Below the pieces are notes generated by a model that searched no databases, had not been told where the DNA came from, and worked only from the letters and a program-made list of their open reading frames with translations. The translations under genes and the position numbers were made by a program. Source: Reticulitermes speratus (Eukaryota > Arthropoda > Insecta > Blattodea > Rhinotermitidae). Taken from it: a stretch of DNA of 64,000 bases. Of this stretch, positions 23,222-35,934 are shown in pieces; positions within the stretch are counted from its first letter, which is position 1, and each line of letters starts with the position of its first letter. The DNA lies in NCBI GenBank assembly GCA_021186555.1, contig JAJKFL010000011.1, positions 399,001 through 463,000 of the forward strand, written 5' to 3'.

Positions 23222-26200
23222 CCTCACATGTAGAACTGCCAGGTGCCTTGCCATACAACCCTCATATGCCAATTAAGCCAGTAGAACTGCCAGGTGCCTT
23301 GCCATAAAACCCTCATATGCCAATTAAGCCAGTAGAAGTGCCAGGTGTCTTGCCATAAAACCCTCATATGCCAATTAAGCCAGTAGAACTGCCAGGTGCC
23401 TTGCCATAAAACCCTCATATGCCAATTAAGCCAGTAGAACTGCCAGGTGCCTTGCCATAAAACCCTCATATGCCAATTAAGCCAGTAGAAGTGCCAGGTG
23501 TCTTGCCATAAAACCCTCATATGCCAATTAAGCCAGTGGAAGTGCCAGGTGTCTTGCCATAAAACCCTCATATGCCAATTAAGCCAGTAGAAGTGCCAGG
23601 TGTCTTGCCATATAAAACCTCATATGCAATTAAGCCAGTAGAACTGCCAGGTGTCTTGCCATAAAACCCTCATATGCCAATTAAGCCAGTAGAACTGCCA
23701 GGTGCCTTGCCATACAACCCTCATATGCCAATTAAGCCAGTAGAACTGCCAGGTGCCTTGCCATACAACCCTCATATGCCAATTAAGCCAGTAGAACTGC
23801 CAGGTGCCTTGCCATACAACCCTCATATGCCAATTAAGCCAGTTTGAAACTGCCAGGTGCCTTGCCATACAACCTCATATGCCAATTAAGCCAGTAGAAC
23901 TGCCAGGTGCCTTGCCATACAACCCTCATATGCCAATTAAGCCAGTAGAACTGCCAGGTGCCTTGCCATACAACCCTCATATGCCAATTAAGCCAGTAGA
24001 ACTGCAGGTGTCTTGCCATACAACCCTCATATGCCAATTAAGCCAGTAGAACTGCCAGCTGTCTTGCCATACAACCCTCATATGCCAATTAAGCCAGTAG
24101 AACTGCCAGGTGCCTTGCCATACAACCCTCATATGCCAATTAAGCCAGTAGAACTGCAGGTGCCTTGCCATTAAAACCCTCATATGCAATCTTCAGTCTC
24201 AGTTAGAACTCCAGCTGTCCCAAAACCCCTCATGCCATTACCAGAAACTCACCTCAGCTTGTTTGCCATAAACTCATATGCCAATTAACCAGTGATGCAG
24301 CTGTCTTGCATATACACTTATGCCAATTAAGCAGTAGAAGCCAGGTTATTGCCATAAAACCTCATATCCAATTACAGTAGAACTGCCAGGTGCTTGCCAT
24401 AAAACCCTCATATGCCAATTAAGCCAGTAGAACTGCCAGGTGCTTGCCATAAAACCCTCATATGCCAATTAAGCCAGTAGAACTGCCAGGTGTCTTGCCA
24501 TTAAAACCCTCATATGCCAATTAAGTAAGCCAGTTGATAACTTGCCAAGGATGCCATTGCCATAAAACCCTCATATGCCAATTAAGCCAGTAGAACTGCC
24601 AGGTGTCTTGCCATAAAACCCTCATATGCCAATTAAGCCAGTAGAACTGCCAGGTGTCTTGCCATAAAACCCTCATATGCCAATTAAGCCAGTGAGAAGT
24701 GCCAGGTGTCTTGCCATATAAACCCTCATATGCCAATTAAGCCAGTAGAAGTGCCAGGTGTCTTGCCATAAAACCCTCATATGCCAATTAAGCCAGTAGA
24801 ACTGCCAGTGTCTTGCCATAAAACCCTCATATGCCAATTAAGCCAGTAGAACTGCCAGGTGTCTTGCCATAAAACCCTCATATGCCAATTGTTTTTAGCC
24901 ATAATATGCAATAGCCAGGATGCCAGTGCTTGCCATAAAACCCTCATATGCCAATTAAGCCAGTAGAACTGCCGGTGCCTTGCCATAAACCCTCATATGC
25001 CAATTAAGCCAGTAGAACTGCCAGGTGCCTTGCCATAAACCCTCATATGCCAATTAAGCCAGTAGAACTGCCAGGTGCCTTGCCATAAACCCTCATATGC
25101 CAATTAAGCCAGTAGAACTGCCAGGTGCCTTGCCATAAAACCCTCATATGCCAATTAAGCCAGTAGAACTGCCAGGTGCTTGCCATAAACCCTCATATGC
25201 CAATTAAGCCAGTAGAACTGCCAGGTGCCTTGCCATAAAACCCTCATATGCCAATTAAGCCAGTAGAACTGCCAGGTGCCTTGCCATAAACCCTCATATG
25301 CCAATTAAGCACGTAGAACTGCCAGGTGCCTTGCCATAAACCCTCATATGCCAATTAAGCCAGTAGAACTGCCAGGTGCCTTGCCATAAAACCCTCATAT
25401 GCCAATTAAGCCAGTAGAACTGCCAGGTGTCTTGCCATAAAACCCTCATATGCCAATTAAGCCAGTAGAACTGCCAGGTGTCCTTGCCATAAAACCCTCA
25501 TATGCCAATTAAGCCAGTAGATAGTAATCTGCCAGGTGTCTTGCCATAAAACCCTCATATGCCAATTAAGCCAGTAGAACTGCCAGGTGCCTTGCCATAA
25601 AACCCTCATATGCCAATTAAGCCAGTAGAACTGCCAGGTGCCTTGCCATAAAACCCTCATATGCCAATTAAGCCAGTAGAACTGCCAGGTGCCTTGCCAT
25701 AAAACCCTCATATGCCAATTAAGCCAGTAGAACTGCAGTGCTTGCATAAACCCTCATATAGCCAATTAAGCCAGTAGAACTGCCAGGTGCCTTGCCATAA
25801 AACCCTCATATGCCAATTAAGCCAGTAGAACTGCCAGGTGCTTGCCATAAAACCCTCATATGCCAATTAAGCCAGTAGAACTGCCAGGTGCTTGCCATAA
25901 AACCCTCATATGCCAATTAAGCCAGTAGAACTGCCAGGTGCTTGCCATAAAACCCTCATATGCCAATTAAGCCAGTAGAACTGCCAGGTGCTTGCCATAA
26001 AACCCTCATATGCCAATTAAGCCAGTAGAACTGCCAGGTGCCTTGCCATAAAACCCTCATATGCCAATTAAGCCATAGAATGCTGTTGCATAAAACTCAT
26101 ATGCATTAAGCCAGTGAACTGCCAGTGTCTTGCCATAAAACCCTCATATGCCAATTAAGCCAGTAGAACTGCCAGGTGTCTTGCCATAAAACCTCTTATG

Positions 26201-27484
26201 CCAAAGCCGTTGAACTGCCAAGGTGTCTTGCCATTAATACCTCATATGCCAATTAAGCCAGTAGAACTGCCAGGTGTCTTGCATAAAACCCTACATATGC
26301 AATTAAGCCAGTTAGAACTGCCAGGTGCATGGCCATAAAACCCGTCATATGCAAATATAAGACATAGATCTGCAGGTGCTTGCATAAAACCCTCATATGC
26401 CATTAAGCCAGTAGAACTGCCAGGTGCCTTGCCATAAAACCATCATATGCCAATTATTAGCAGTAGAACTGCCATGTTGCCTTGCCATAAAACCCTCATT
26501 GCCAATTAAGCCAGTAGAATGCCAGGTGCCTTGCCATAAAACCCTCATATGCCAATTAAGCCAGTAGAACTGCCAGGTGCCTTGCCATAAAACCCTCATA
26601 TGCCAATTAAGCCAGTAGAACTGCCAGGTGCCTTGCCATAAAACCCTCATATGCCAATTAAGCCAGTAGAACTGCCAGGTGCCTTGCCATTAAAACCCTC
26701 ATATGCCAATTTAAGCCAGTAGAACTGCCAGGTGCCTTGCCATAAAAACCCTCATATGCCAATTAAGCCAGTAGAACTGCCAGGTGCCTTGCCATAAAAC
26801 CCTCATATGCCAATTAAGCCAGTAGAACTGCCAGGTGCCTTGCCATAAAACCCTCATATGCCAATTAAGCCAGTAGAACTGCCAGGTGCCTTGCCTAAAA
26901 CCCTCATATGCCAATTAAGCCAGTAGAACTGCCAGGTGCCTTGCCATAAAACCCTCATATGCCAATTAAGCCAGTAGAACTGCCAGGTGCCTTGCCATAA
27001 AACCCTATATGCCAATTAAGCCAGTAGAACTGCCAGGTGCCTTGCATAAAACCCTCATATGCCAATTAAGCCAGTAGAACTGCCAGGTGCCTTGCCATTA
27101 AAACCCTCATATGCCATTTAAGCCAGTAGAACTGCCAGGTGCCTTGCCAAAAAAACCCTCATATGCCAATTAAGCCAGTAGAACTGCCAGGCCTGCTAAA
27201 ACTCATATGCCAATTAAGCATAGAACTGCCAGGTGCCTTGCCATAAACCCTCATATGCCAATTAAGCCAGTAGAACTGCAGGTGCCTTGCCATAAAACCC
27301 TCATATGCCAATTAAGCCAGTAGAACTGCCAGGTGCCTTGCCATAAAACCCTCATATGCCAATTAAGCCAGTAGAACTGCCAGGTGCCTTGCCATAAAAC
27401 CCTCATATGCCAATTAAGCCAGTAGAACTGCCAGGTGTCTTGCCATAAAACCCTCATATGCCAATTAAGCCAGTAAAACTGCCA
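23222..27484. repeat. 51-bp minisatellite, 4.3-kb array
   Basis: About 83 copies of a 51-bp unit (GCCAATTAAGCCAGTAGAAC plus TGCCAGGTGCCTTGCCATAAAACCCTCATAT in two parts) make this the largest array. Variants TGCC/TGTC and ATACAAC/ATAAAAC cluster by position. Unlike the neighbouring arrays it contains many single-base deletions and insertions, concentrated at about 24180-24380 and 26070-26400. This suggests unresolved consensus errors in the assembly or local decay. The short minus-strand frames (17-residue period) are not genes. Confidence 0.97.
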
Positions 27485-27689
27485 CTTTACTTTCTACACA
27501 TAATAAGCAGCTCTTCTGGTCTTCTTGCCCCAACCGTTCGAGCTGTCCCAAATTGTAGCTCTTTAAAGGCTACATTTTCTGCTTCCTATTCGGTAAGCCG
27601 GGGGTTTGATATTCTAGACAGGAACATACTATAAGGACTGGGGTAACCGTGACAGAGAAATAAGAAGTGCTGATTTAACAACGCTGTCA

Positions 27690-27900
27690 TTTGGTAAGGT
27701 TATTTACACAGCGTCCATAGTAAATGAATAAATGTTTATGGAGGATTGGCGGAATGATACTGACATGGAAAACCCGAAGTACTGGAAGAGAACCCTGTCC
27801 CGGTGCCAATTTGTCCAACACAGATACGGGATGGACTGACCTGGGGTCGAACCCGTATCTCCGCGGTGAATGACCGGCTACTTTCTCCTTTTCCATCACT
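27690..27900 (-). mobile_element. tRNA-derived SINE, family 2, diverged copy
   Basis: On the minus strand: CCGCGGAGATACGGGTTCGA (box B region), then CAGTCCATCCCGTATCTGTG, GACAAATTGGCACCGGGAC and GTACTTCGGGTTTTCCATG. This is the same order as 21868-21640. The box A half is poorly preserved. Confidence 0.75.
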
Positions 27901-28023
27901 ACCTGTAGAGAAGCTCGTGCGTTCCCTGACTCTTTCCGTCTAATATCAGTTTAATTCCACACTTACTCCTGTTTCGTTCATTTGGTGAAACGTTGTTAAA
28001 TGAACTACGAAACAAAGAGAAAG

Positions 28024-28363
28024 ATGTGACTACCAGTTACATGTATGTGACTACCAGTTACATGTATGTGACTGCCAGTTACATGTATGTGACTGCCAGT
28101 TACATGTATGTGACTACCAGTTACATGTATGTGACTGCCAGTTACATGTATGTGACTGCCAGTTACATGTAAGTGACTGCCAGTTACATGTATGTGACTG
28201 CCAGTTACATGTATGTGACTGCCAATTACATGTATGTGACTGCCAGTTACATGTATGTGACTGCCAGTTACATGTATGTGACTGCCAGTTACATGTATGT
28301 GACTGCCAGTTACATGTATGTGACTGCCAGTTACATGTATGTGACTGCCAGTTACATGTATCC
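28024..28363. repeat. 21-bp minisatellite
   Basis: About 16 copies of GTGACTGCCAGTTACATGTAT, with A/G variants (ACTACCAG) in the first few units. The 7-codon period opens frames on both strands. Confidence 0.96.
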
Positions 28364-28847
28364 AAACAACTTAATAACATACCGAAGAAAAATATTGTTT
28401 TGTTTGTATCCAGTGAAATTTACTGTTTTGCGGTTTGTAATGAAGCCGGCAACATCGGTCAGCAGCACAAAACTAGACAACTCTTGGAAACGCAATGGAT
28501 TACAGAGCTATTCATTTCTTTTGTTACACAGTTTCCGTTCTAAGAACTGTGATAAACTTATTCAGACATTCCGTTTCAATAAAGGATATAAATCGCACTT
28601 TTGCCCTCGACCTGAATCATAACAATCTGTAAGTCGGCTGTTTGTGTAGAATAAAAATGAGTTTAAAATTTGTGTCCCGGTTAATTCATAAGTCTTAAGC
28701 CCGAGTTTATACTATAGCAAAAAGGAAGGAAGAAAGTGAGAAAATTAAGAAAATGGTACACGCTAAACTCTCTTTTTTATTAACCCTTCAAAGCCCACTG
28801 GTTACCACCATGTTTAACATTCAACAATTCTACGTTCTGCCCACACG
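28364..28847. other. Unassigned intronic stretch
   Basis: A plus-strand frame of 149 codons ends at 28622, but its first half is the 21-bp array and its second half shows no coding character. The right end (TTCTGCCCACACGG) is the left flank of the 114-bp array. Confidence 0.45.
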
Positions 28848-30446
28848 GTGTATTTATGTGTTTTGTGTGGATCTCAGAACAAACAGCGATTATTTCACTG
28901 TACAACATCAACTGACTGGTTTGTATAACTGAGACGGAGTGTGTTTACTGCGCGGTACGGACTGTATTTATGTGTTTTGTGTGGATCTCAGAACAAACAG
29001 CGATTATTTCACTGTACAGCATTAACTGACTGGTTTGTATAACTGAGACGGAGTGTGTTTACTGCGCGGTACGGACTGTATTTATGTGTTTTGTGTGGAT
29101 CTCAGAACAAACAGCGATTATTTCACTGTACAGCATTAACTGACTGGTTTGTATAACTGAGACGGAGTGTGTTTACTGCGCGGTACGGACTGTATTTATG
29201 TGTTTTGTGTCGATCTCAGAACAAACAGCGATTATTTCACTATACAGCATTAACTGACTGGTTTGTATAACTGAGACGGAGTGTTTACTGCGCGGTACGG
29301 ACTGTATTTATGTGTTTTGTGTGGATGTCAGAACAAACAGCGATTATTTCACTATACAGCATTAACTGACTGGTTTGTATAACTGAGACGGAGTGTGTTT
29401 ACTGCGCGGTACGGACTGTATTTATGTGTTTTGTGTGGATCTCAGAACAAACAGCGATTATTTCACTATACAGCATTAACTGACTGGTTTGTATAACTGA
29501 GACGGAGTGTGTTTACTGCGCGGTACGGACTGTATTTATGTGTTTTGTGTGGATCTCAGAACAAACAGCGATTATTTCACTGTACAGCATTAACTGACTG
29601 GTTTGTATAACTGAGACGGAGTGTGTTTACTGCGCGGTACGGACTGTATTTATGTGTTTTGTGTGGATGTCAGAACAAACAGCGATTATTTCACTATACA
29701 GCAATACAGCATTAACTGACTGGTTTGTATAACTGAGACGGAGTGTGTTTACTGCGCGGTACGGACTGTATTTATGTGTTTTGTGTGGATCTCAGAACAA
29801 ACAGCGATTATTTCACTATACAGCATTAAACTGACTGGTTTGTATAACTGAGACGGAGTGTGTTTACTGCGCGGTACGGACTGTATTTATGTGTTTTGTG
29901 TGGATCTCAGAACAAACAGCGATTATTTCACTGTACAGCATTAACTGACTGGTTTGTATAACTGAGACGGAGTGTGTTTACTGCGCGGTACGGACTGTAT
30001 TTATGTGTTTTGTGTGGATCTCAGAACAAACAGCGATTATTTCACTATACAGCATTAACTGACTGGTTTGTATAACTGAGACGGAGTGTGTTTACTGCGC
30101 GGTACGGACTGTATTTATGTGTTTTGTGTGGATGTCAGAACAAACAGCGATTATTTCACTGTACAACATTAACTGACTGGTTTGTATAACTGAGACGGAG
30201 TGTGTTTACTGCGCGGTACGGACTGTATTTATGTGTTTTGTGGGATCTCAGAACAAACAGCGATTATTTCACTGTACAACATTAACTGACTGGTTTGTAT
30301 AACTGAGACGGAGTGTGTTTACTGCGCGGTACGGACTGTATTTATGTGTTTTGTGTGGATCTCAGAACAAACAGCGATTATTTCACTGTACAACATTAAC
30401 TGACTGGTTGTTATAACGGAGACGAAGTTTGTTTCCTGCGCGGTAC
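28848..30446. repeat. 114-bp tandem array, copy 2
   Basis: About 14 copies of the same 114-bp unit as at 3149-4060. Individual changes include a small internal duplication near 29700 (ACAGCAATACAGC) and single-base losses near 29282 and 30243. The array follows a flank related to that of copy 1, and the last unit degenerates into a shared right flank. Confidence 0.95.
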
Positions 30447-30609
30447 GAGCTGAATCTTCAAATATAATTGAGGTTAATATTAGTCTTCGCGGGGTTAAAT
30501 CAACAACGGTCGACTTAAGGCTAAACTTTTGATTCAGTATAAAGAAGACTACAGGCAAGGTAACTTTATTCGGAAAAGTTTTGACATGTTAATGCATGTC
30601 TTAATTTGG

Positions 30610-30860
30610 AAAAGACAGATGGAGTCTAGTGTCTATTTATAGGGCTTTAAAACTAAGCGACGTCTCACACGCGGTGCTGGTAAAGATTTCAGTCATCCAT
30701 GATACATCACGTGGACTGATATATGAATACCGAAGTGTCGGAAAAGATTTATGCCTCCATCTTCAAGGTAAAGCACGATGGAGGCTGCAAGCTCTGCTAA
30801 CAGGTCGGCATGCATACACCATCTGCACAGCGTCATATCCACAACGACTGTAATCTTCAT
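30610..30860 (-). mobile_element. Hairpin-bearing dispersed retroposon, fragment
   Basis: The minus strand reads CCTTGAAGATGGAGGCATAA, then CCGACACTTCGG. A CACGCGGTGCTGG block lies at the plus-strand left end. It is a degenerate family member; small frames on both strands have no gene value. Confidence 0.45.
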
Positions 30861-31109
30861 CGTTAGACGTCTCACTCATAAATACAAAAATGAATTTTAC
30901 AGCAAAGAGATTAAAGTTCTATTTGTGGCTTCACATGGACGTAAGGCATCAAAAAACATGTATGAAGACCAATTTAATTAATTAAATTTGTTTTTCTCTA
31001 TTAATTAACTTATTTTACGTGTGCAACAAGTTACAACATTACAACGTGCACTAACGACCGTAGGCTTACTTTAGATCATATTACATTGCCTAAAATAATA
31101 ATACAAGCC

Positions 31110-31240
31110 TAATATAAGCCCGTTAATACTTCGGCCTGCCTTCTGGGATCTGACGTCATGTAGTTCGTTATACGTAAGGTACGAACCTTCCCGAGAGACC
31201 TACTGCTTCCATCTTCAGGGAAGCCTGCAAATGGAGGCAA
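31110..31240 (-). mobile_element. Hairpin-bearing dispersed retroposon, fragment
   Basis: The minus strand reads CCCTGAAGATGGAAGCAGTA, then CGGGAAGGTTCG, then ACTACATGACGTCAGATCCCA with AGAAGGCAGG following. The blocks and spacing match the other copies, with the CGAAAC block lost. Confidence 0.5.
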
Positions 31241-31545
31241 AGGCTTGTTTATCTGAACTGTTGCCACCTGCCTTCCTACCGAAATACCCGCCTTTGGCGT
31301 TACCTCGAATAATATTTTCATTCAAATCCACGGAAAACTAGAGAACAAATTTCTAACGCAATCTACAAACACTCTTAAACTTGTGTGCGTGAATAAACCA
31401 CATAGAATCAACAAAGTACATAAACGTTTTAAAATTCAACCGTTTATTTCCTCTCCAATATGTTTCGACATGTGCCAAGGTCATCATCATGGACAATTGT
31501 TGAGAAAACCTAGATGTAAAGTACTAAAGTGTACACTCATAGAAA

Positions 31546-33141
31546 TGTAAATATACAGCAGTCATCTAGTTCAAACTTACTATTGCACACCTTCATAGTT
31601 CATATACAGCAGTCATCTAGTTCAAACTTACTATTGCACACCTTCATAGTTCATATACAGCAGTCACCTAGATCAAACTTACTATTGCACACCTTCATAG
31701 TTCATATAGAGCAGTCACCTAGTTCAAACCTACTATTGCACACCTTCATAGTTCATATACAGCAGTCATCTAGTTCAAACTTACTACTGCACACCTTCAT
31801 AGTTCATATACAGCAGTCATCTAGTTCAAACTTACTATTGCACACCTTCATAGTTCATATACATAAGTCATCTAATTCAAACTTACTATTGCACACCTTC
31901 ATAGTTCATATAGAGCAGTCACCTAGTTTAAACTTACTATTGCACACCTTCATAGTTCATATACAGCAGTCATCTAGTTCAAACTTACTATTGCACACCT
32001 TCATAGTTCATATACAGCAGTCACCTAGTTCAAACTTACTATTGCACACCTTCATAGTTCATATACAGCAGTCATCTAGTTCAAACTTACTACTGCACAC
32101 CTTCATAGTTCATATACAGCAGTCATCTAGTTCAAACTTACTATTGCACACCTTCATAGTTCATATACAGAAGTCATCTAGTTCAAACTTACTATTGCAC
32201 ACCTTCATAGTTCATATACAGCAGTCACCTAGTTCAAACTTACTATTGCACACCTTCATAGTTCATATACAGCAGTCATCTAGTTCAAACTTACTACTGC
32301 ACACCTTCATAGTTCATATACAGCAGTCATCTAGTTCAAACTTACTATTGCACACCTTCATAGTTCATATACATAAGTCATCTAGTTCAAACTTACTATT
32401 GCACACCTTCATAGTTCATATACAGCAGTCACCTAGTTTAAACTTACTATTGCACACCTTCATAGTTCATATACAGCAGTCACCTAGTTCAAACTTACTA
32501 TTGCACACCTTCATAGTTCATATACAGCAGTCACCTAGTTCAAACTTACTATTGCACACCTTCATAGTTCATATACAGCAGTCATCTAGTTCAAACTTAC
32601 TACTGCACACCTTCATAGTTCATATACAGCAGTCATCTAGTTCAAACTTACTATTGCACACCTTCATAGTTCATATACAGAAGTCATCTAGTTCAAACTT
32701 ACTATTGCACACCTTCATAGTTCATATACAGCAGTCACCTAGTTTAAACTTACTATTGCACACCTTCATAGTTCATATACAGCAGTCATCTAGTTCAAAC
32801 TTACTATTGCACAGCTTCATAGTTCATATACAGCAGTCATCTAGTTCAAACTTACTATTGCACACCTTCATAGTTCATATACAGCAGTCATCTAGTTCAA
32901 ACTTACTATTGCACAGCTTCATAGTTCATATACAGCAGTCATCTAGTTCAAACTTACTATTGCACACCTTCATAGTTCATATACAGCAGTCACCTAGTTC
33001 AAACTTACTATTGCACACCTTCATAGTTCATATACAGCAGTCATCTAGTTCAAACTTACTGTTACACACCTTCATAGTTCATATACAGCAGTCATCTAGT
33101 TCAAACTTACTGTTACACACCTTCATAGTTCATATCCATGT
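31546..33141. repeat. 51-bp minisatellite with long open frame
   Basis: About 31 copies of a 51-bp unit (CATATACAGCAGTCATCTAG to CACACCTTCATAGTT). A 539-codon plus-strand frame spans it, made of a 17-residue period (VHIQQSSSSNLLLHTFI). Substitutions fall at both silent and replacement sites, and no unique domain flanks the array. It sits in antisense orientation inside the intron. I regard it as non-coding. It is unrelated in sequence to the other 51-bp array at 23222. Confidence 0.95.
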
Positions 33142-34573
33142 TTTCTAAGCAAGCTTCCCCGAAGACGACCTTACAGAATGTCGAACTACACGGTTGTTAA
33201 TTCTACAACTTATGCGTACGTCGTCGGCCGTTTTAATATTCATTCAAACATGCAACATCAGAAGGCTCATTGCGTACATGTTTATTGCTGCAGTACTTTA
33301 ATGGCACGTGTGTGAACGGCGCACGATTACAGACAACTGACGACGAAAGCACTGGAGACAAAAGTGAAGATATGAAATACAAATCCTCATGTAACGAATT
33401 TTTAAGGAAGATCCTCTGATGAGATTTCAGACTTTGACCGCGGTTTAGTTAGGCCTTCTCTCTTCTGGGGTGTTAAGCGGCATAACATCCCAGACAAGGA
33501 AGGACCTGAAGTTCCTCGGACACGTCTCACGCATTTGACCCTCCCATTCCTCCACACAAAATAAGAGAACCCTCAGACTTGACATGCATCATCATAGGCT
33601 CCTCTGACAGTTACAGAACACTTGTCTGCCTGTGATTGGACGAGACCTGCTAAAAGTTGATCATCAGGTGTGATTGGACGGTCACGTGACCCTCACTCAC
33701 TGAGGTTCTCTCAGATAGATCTAGGTCGCCCATTTCCCAGGTTATGAATATCCGAATCTATATGATTTTTAGGAACGAAGGCACGAGTTGCGAGACATTG
33801 GGCTGTTAGTGACCGTCTGCAGCGAACCGTACTTTATGTTTGGACATACAGTAGAAGATTTCTTCCGCTATTAGATTATTATAATCAGTGTCAACTAGCA
33901 GCTGGTAGCGCACCATATTGCTCTAAAGTACAGTACAGCAATTACTATAAATAAAATACAGGATATACCTACACTTATAGGTGTATTACAACACGTGGTA
34001 TAAGTTATAACCAAATAAGAGTACTGCAGGGCCTACATGGATTATAAAACCTGTCAACGCATTTCCTCTCCAACTAATTATGAAAGCTCTACATGACTTC
34101 AGGTCAGCATAACTCTGAAACATGCTTCTTGCGGTCTCGGCGTGGAGTATTGCCTCAGATAGGCTGACAGTTCCTGTGTTCATTTGCGTATATTATTAAC
34201 ACAAAGTGCGTAAAATTGACATTAAATTGGGAAGTTTTGTCCCTCTGCAAGCCTGTGTTCAGTGACATGATTTGCCTTCAAGTTTCCTTCCATACATTTC
34301 GAAAAAGAAAATGTGATATTAGAGACAAATTCTAACGGATGCCCTGTCTAATGCGGTGTCTTGTTTGCTAATACTGATCATACAAATTTTATTTTAAGGC
34401 TTTTTCGTAAAAGAAAAGCAACTGTCGATTTTAAAAATAAATTTCCAACTACTACACTAGATCACTCCAGTTTTTCCGTCTAAAAGTTTTCACAAATATC
34501 CCATTTCTCCCACCTGTGGTATATATATAGCCATTAACTCGATTACCGAGTATTAAGTTCATATCCTTAAGAA
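33142..34573. other. Unassigned intronic stretch with repeat remnants
   Basis: CCCCGAAGACGACCTTACAG then TGTCGAACTACACGG (33157-33193), and CGGCATAACATCCCAGACAA (33478), are remnants of the hairpin-bearing family. No gene is supported. Confidence 0.5.
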
Positions 34574-35379
34574 CTACAAGTGGGTGCGTCTATGGCTAAG
34601 AAGTCCTATTCTTGATGAAATTACACGGTCGCACTGAGGGCACTCAAAGCTTCCAGCACTGAAGTTGTTCCTGTGGTGCTGCTGTTGAGCAGAACAACTG
34701 GCAACTATCCTTCGCCACTCGTTCCGATCCGCAGCAGATTCTTCCCATCCCACAGCAATATTCATGGATTTCATTGTCCGATGTAGAACGTCTTTGTACC
34801 TCTACGTTGACCTCCTTGCCTGCGGCTTCCTTGGCATAGCTCGCTATAAAGTATACATTTTTCAAGCCTGTTGTCCTGCATACGTTGGATATGTCCGACC
34901 CAGCGAAGGCGCGACCGCGACACCAGAACTTCAATTGGAAGGCACTTTGCCCTACTGAGTACCTCAATGTTTGAGACACGATCGCACCATCGGATCCGCA
35001 TAATTCGGCGCAGATGTCGTTGCTGAGTACGTTCAAGTTCGTTCATGTGTCGCGTATAGGGGACCCATGTCTCGTAGCTGTATAGTAGAGTTGGTATTAT
35101 GACAGCGCGATACACAGCAGTTTTAGTGTCCAGAGAGAGGTGGTGATTCTCGAAAACTCTGTGGCGAAGCCTCCAGGAAGCCCTACATGCCGCATGAATT
35201 CGTCTTCGTGTTTCCAGGTCAATATTGGCTTTTGAGTTGAGCATACTGCCGAGGTAGTCGAATGACTCGACATTTTCCAGTTGGTGTGCATAGACTTGGA
35301 TTAGGACGTCATTTTTGCCTGTGGTGTTGACATGATTTTGGTCTTCGTCGTGTTCAGTTTGAGTCCGAGTGCTGTGTAG
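34574..35379 (-). pseudogene. LINE, 3' part of ORF (split by LTR element)
   Basis: This is the C-terminal part of the reverse transcriptase ORF, continuing from the segment at 39314-41660. It encodes LENVESFDYLGSMLNSKANI, then RTQQRHLRRIMRIRW, RSRLRWVGHIQRM and a final C2H2 finger. The finger has C-P-Q-C and H-R-R-T-H with a 12-residue loop, ending at 34574. Frame changes occur near 35300 and 34780, so no continuous protein is made. The C2H2 finger after the RT thumb is typical of one group of APE-type LINEs in invertebrates. The 3' end of the element beyond 34574 cannot be defined. Confidence 0.85.
35376..35379. repeat. Target-site duplication GTAG, left
   Basis: GTAG directly precedes the left LTR and recurs at 39310-39313 directly after the right LTR. 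Confidence 0.8.
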
Positions 35380-35908
35380 TGTGCCGGGAGTTTTCCAAGC
35401 ACGCCCTGCGGTACTCGAACCACGGACTTTCGTCGCGCGCATCAATCCCCTCCTACTTGGTTCCCCTCCATTTCCCCTCCTCTCCTGAGTTTACTTCCTA
35501 CCTGTGCGTGATTGTGGAAAGCACTCTGAACCTAGCCGTCTACTAGTAACATCTAAATTTCGTCTCGGCCATGGGGGCAAAATTCTGTCCAGCAGTGAGT
35601 TGGTGAGGTCGGAGTCCCTTGGCGGTCGTCGTGGTCCCGGTCTTTGGTTTTGTTGGGTTTAGCCCCACGACGACGTCAAGGTACATTATTTTGGTATGTA
35701 TGTGCACAAGTAATTGCTTGATTAGTCTCCGTCGGGTATTTTGTATTTATTGTTTTATTGTATGTTGTTGGTTAAAATATATAGTTATGATTTGTTCGAT
35801 ATATTGTATTTTTGTTGTGTGCGCATCTCGGCTTATCTGCGGGGCCCAGCATAGTAGAGCAGATATAGCAGAGAGGGGTAGCCCAGAAAAGAGAGGGGCC
35901 CCGGTGCA
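35380..35908 (+). repeat. 5' long terminal repeat
   Basis: A 529-bp LTR starting TGTGCCGGGAG and ending CCCCGGTGCA, thus with TG...CA ends. It is identical in length to the LTR at 38781-39309, with two differences (CCAAGC/CCCAGC near the start, GGGGCC/GGGACC near the end). An AT-rich TATA-like run (TTAAAATATATAG, 35772-35784) may be part of the promoter. A 117-codon frame inside is not a gene. Confidence 0.97.
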
Positions 35909-35910
35909 GA

Positions 35911-35934
35911 TGGTAGCAGAGCGTGGTTTCGTTC
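35911..35934 (+). promoter_or_regulatory. Primer-binding site for initiator methionine tRNA
   Basis: Two bases after the LTR end, TGGTAGCAGAG matches the complement of the 3' end of metazoan initiator tRNA-Met. The next bases (CGTGGTTTCGTTCC) continue the match with a few differences. This is where reverse transcription of the minus strand would start. Confidence 0.8.

Noticed and set aside
23222..27484. CRISPR-like array
   Set aside because: The repeats are contiguous with no unique spacers, in a eukaryotic context without cas genes. It is a minisatellite.
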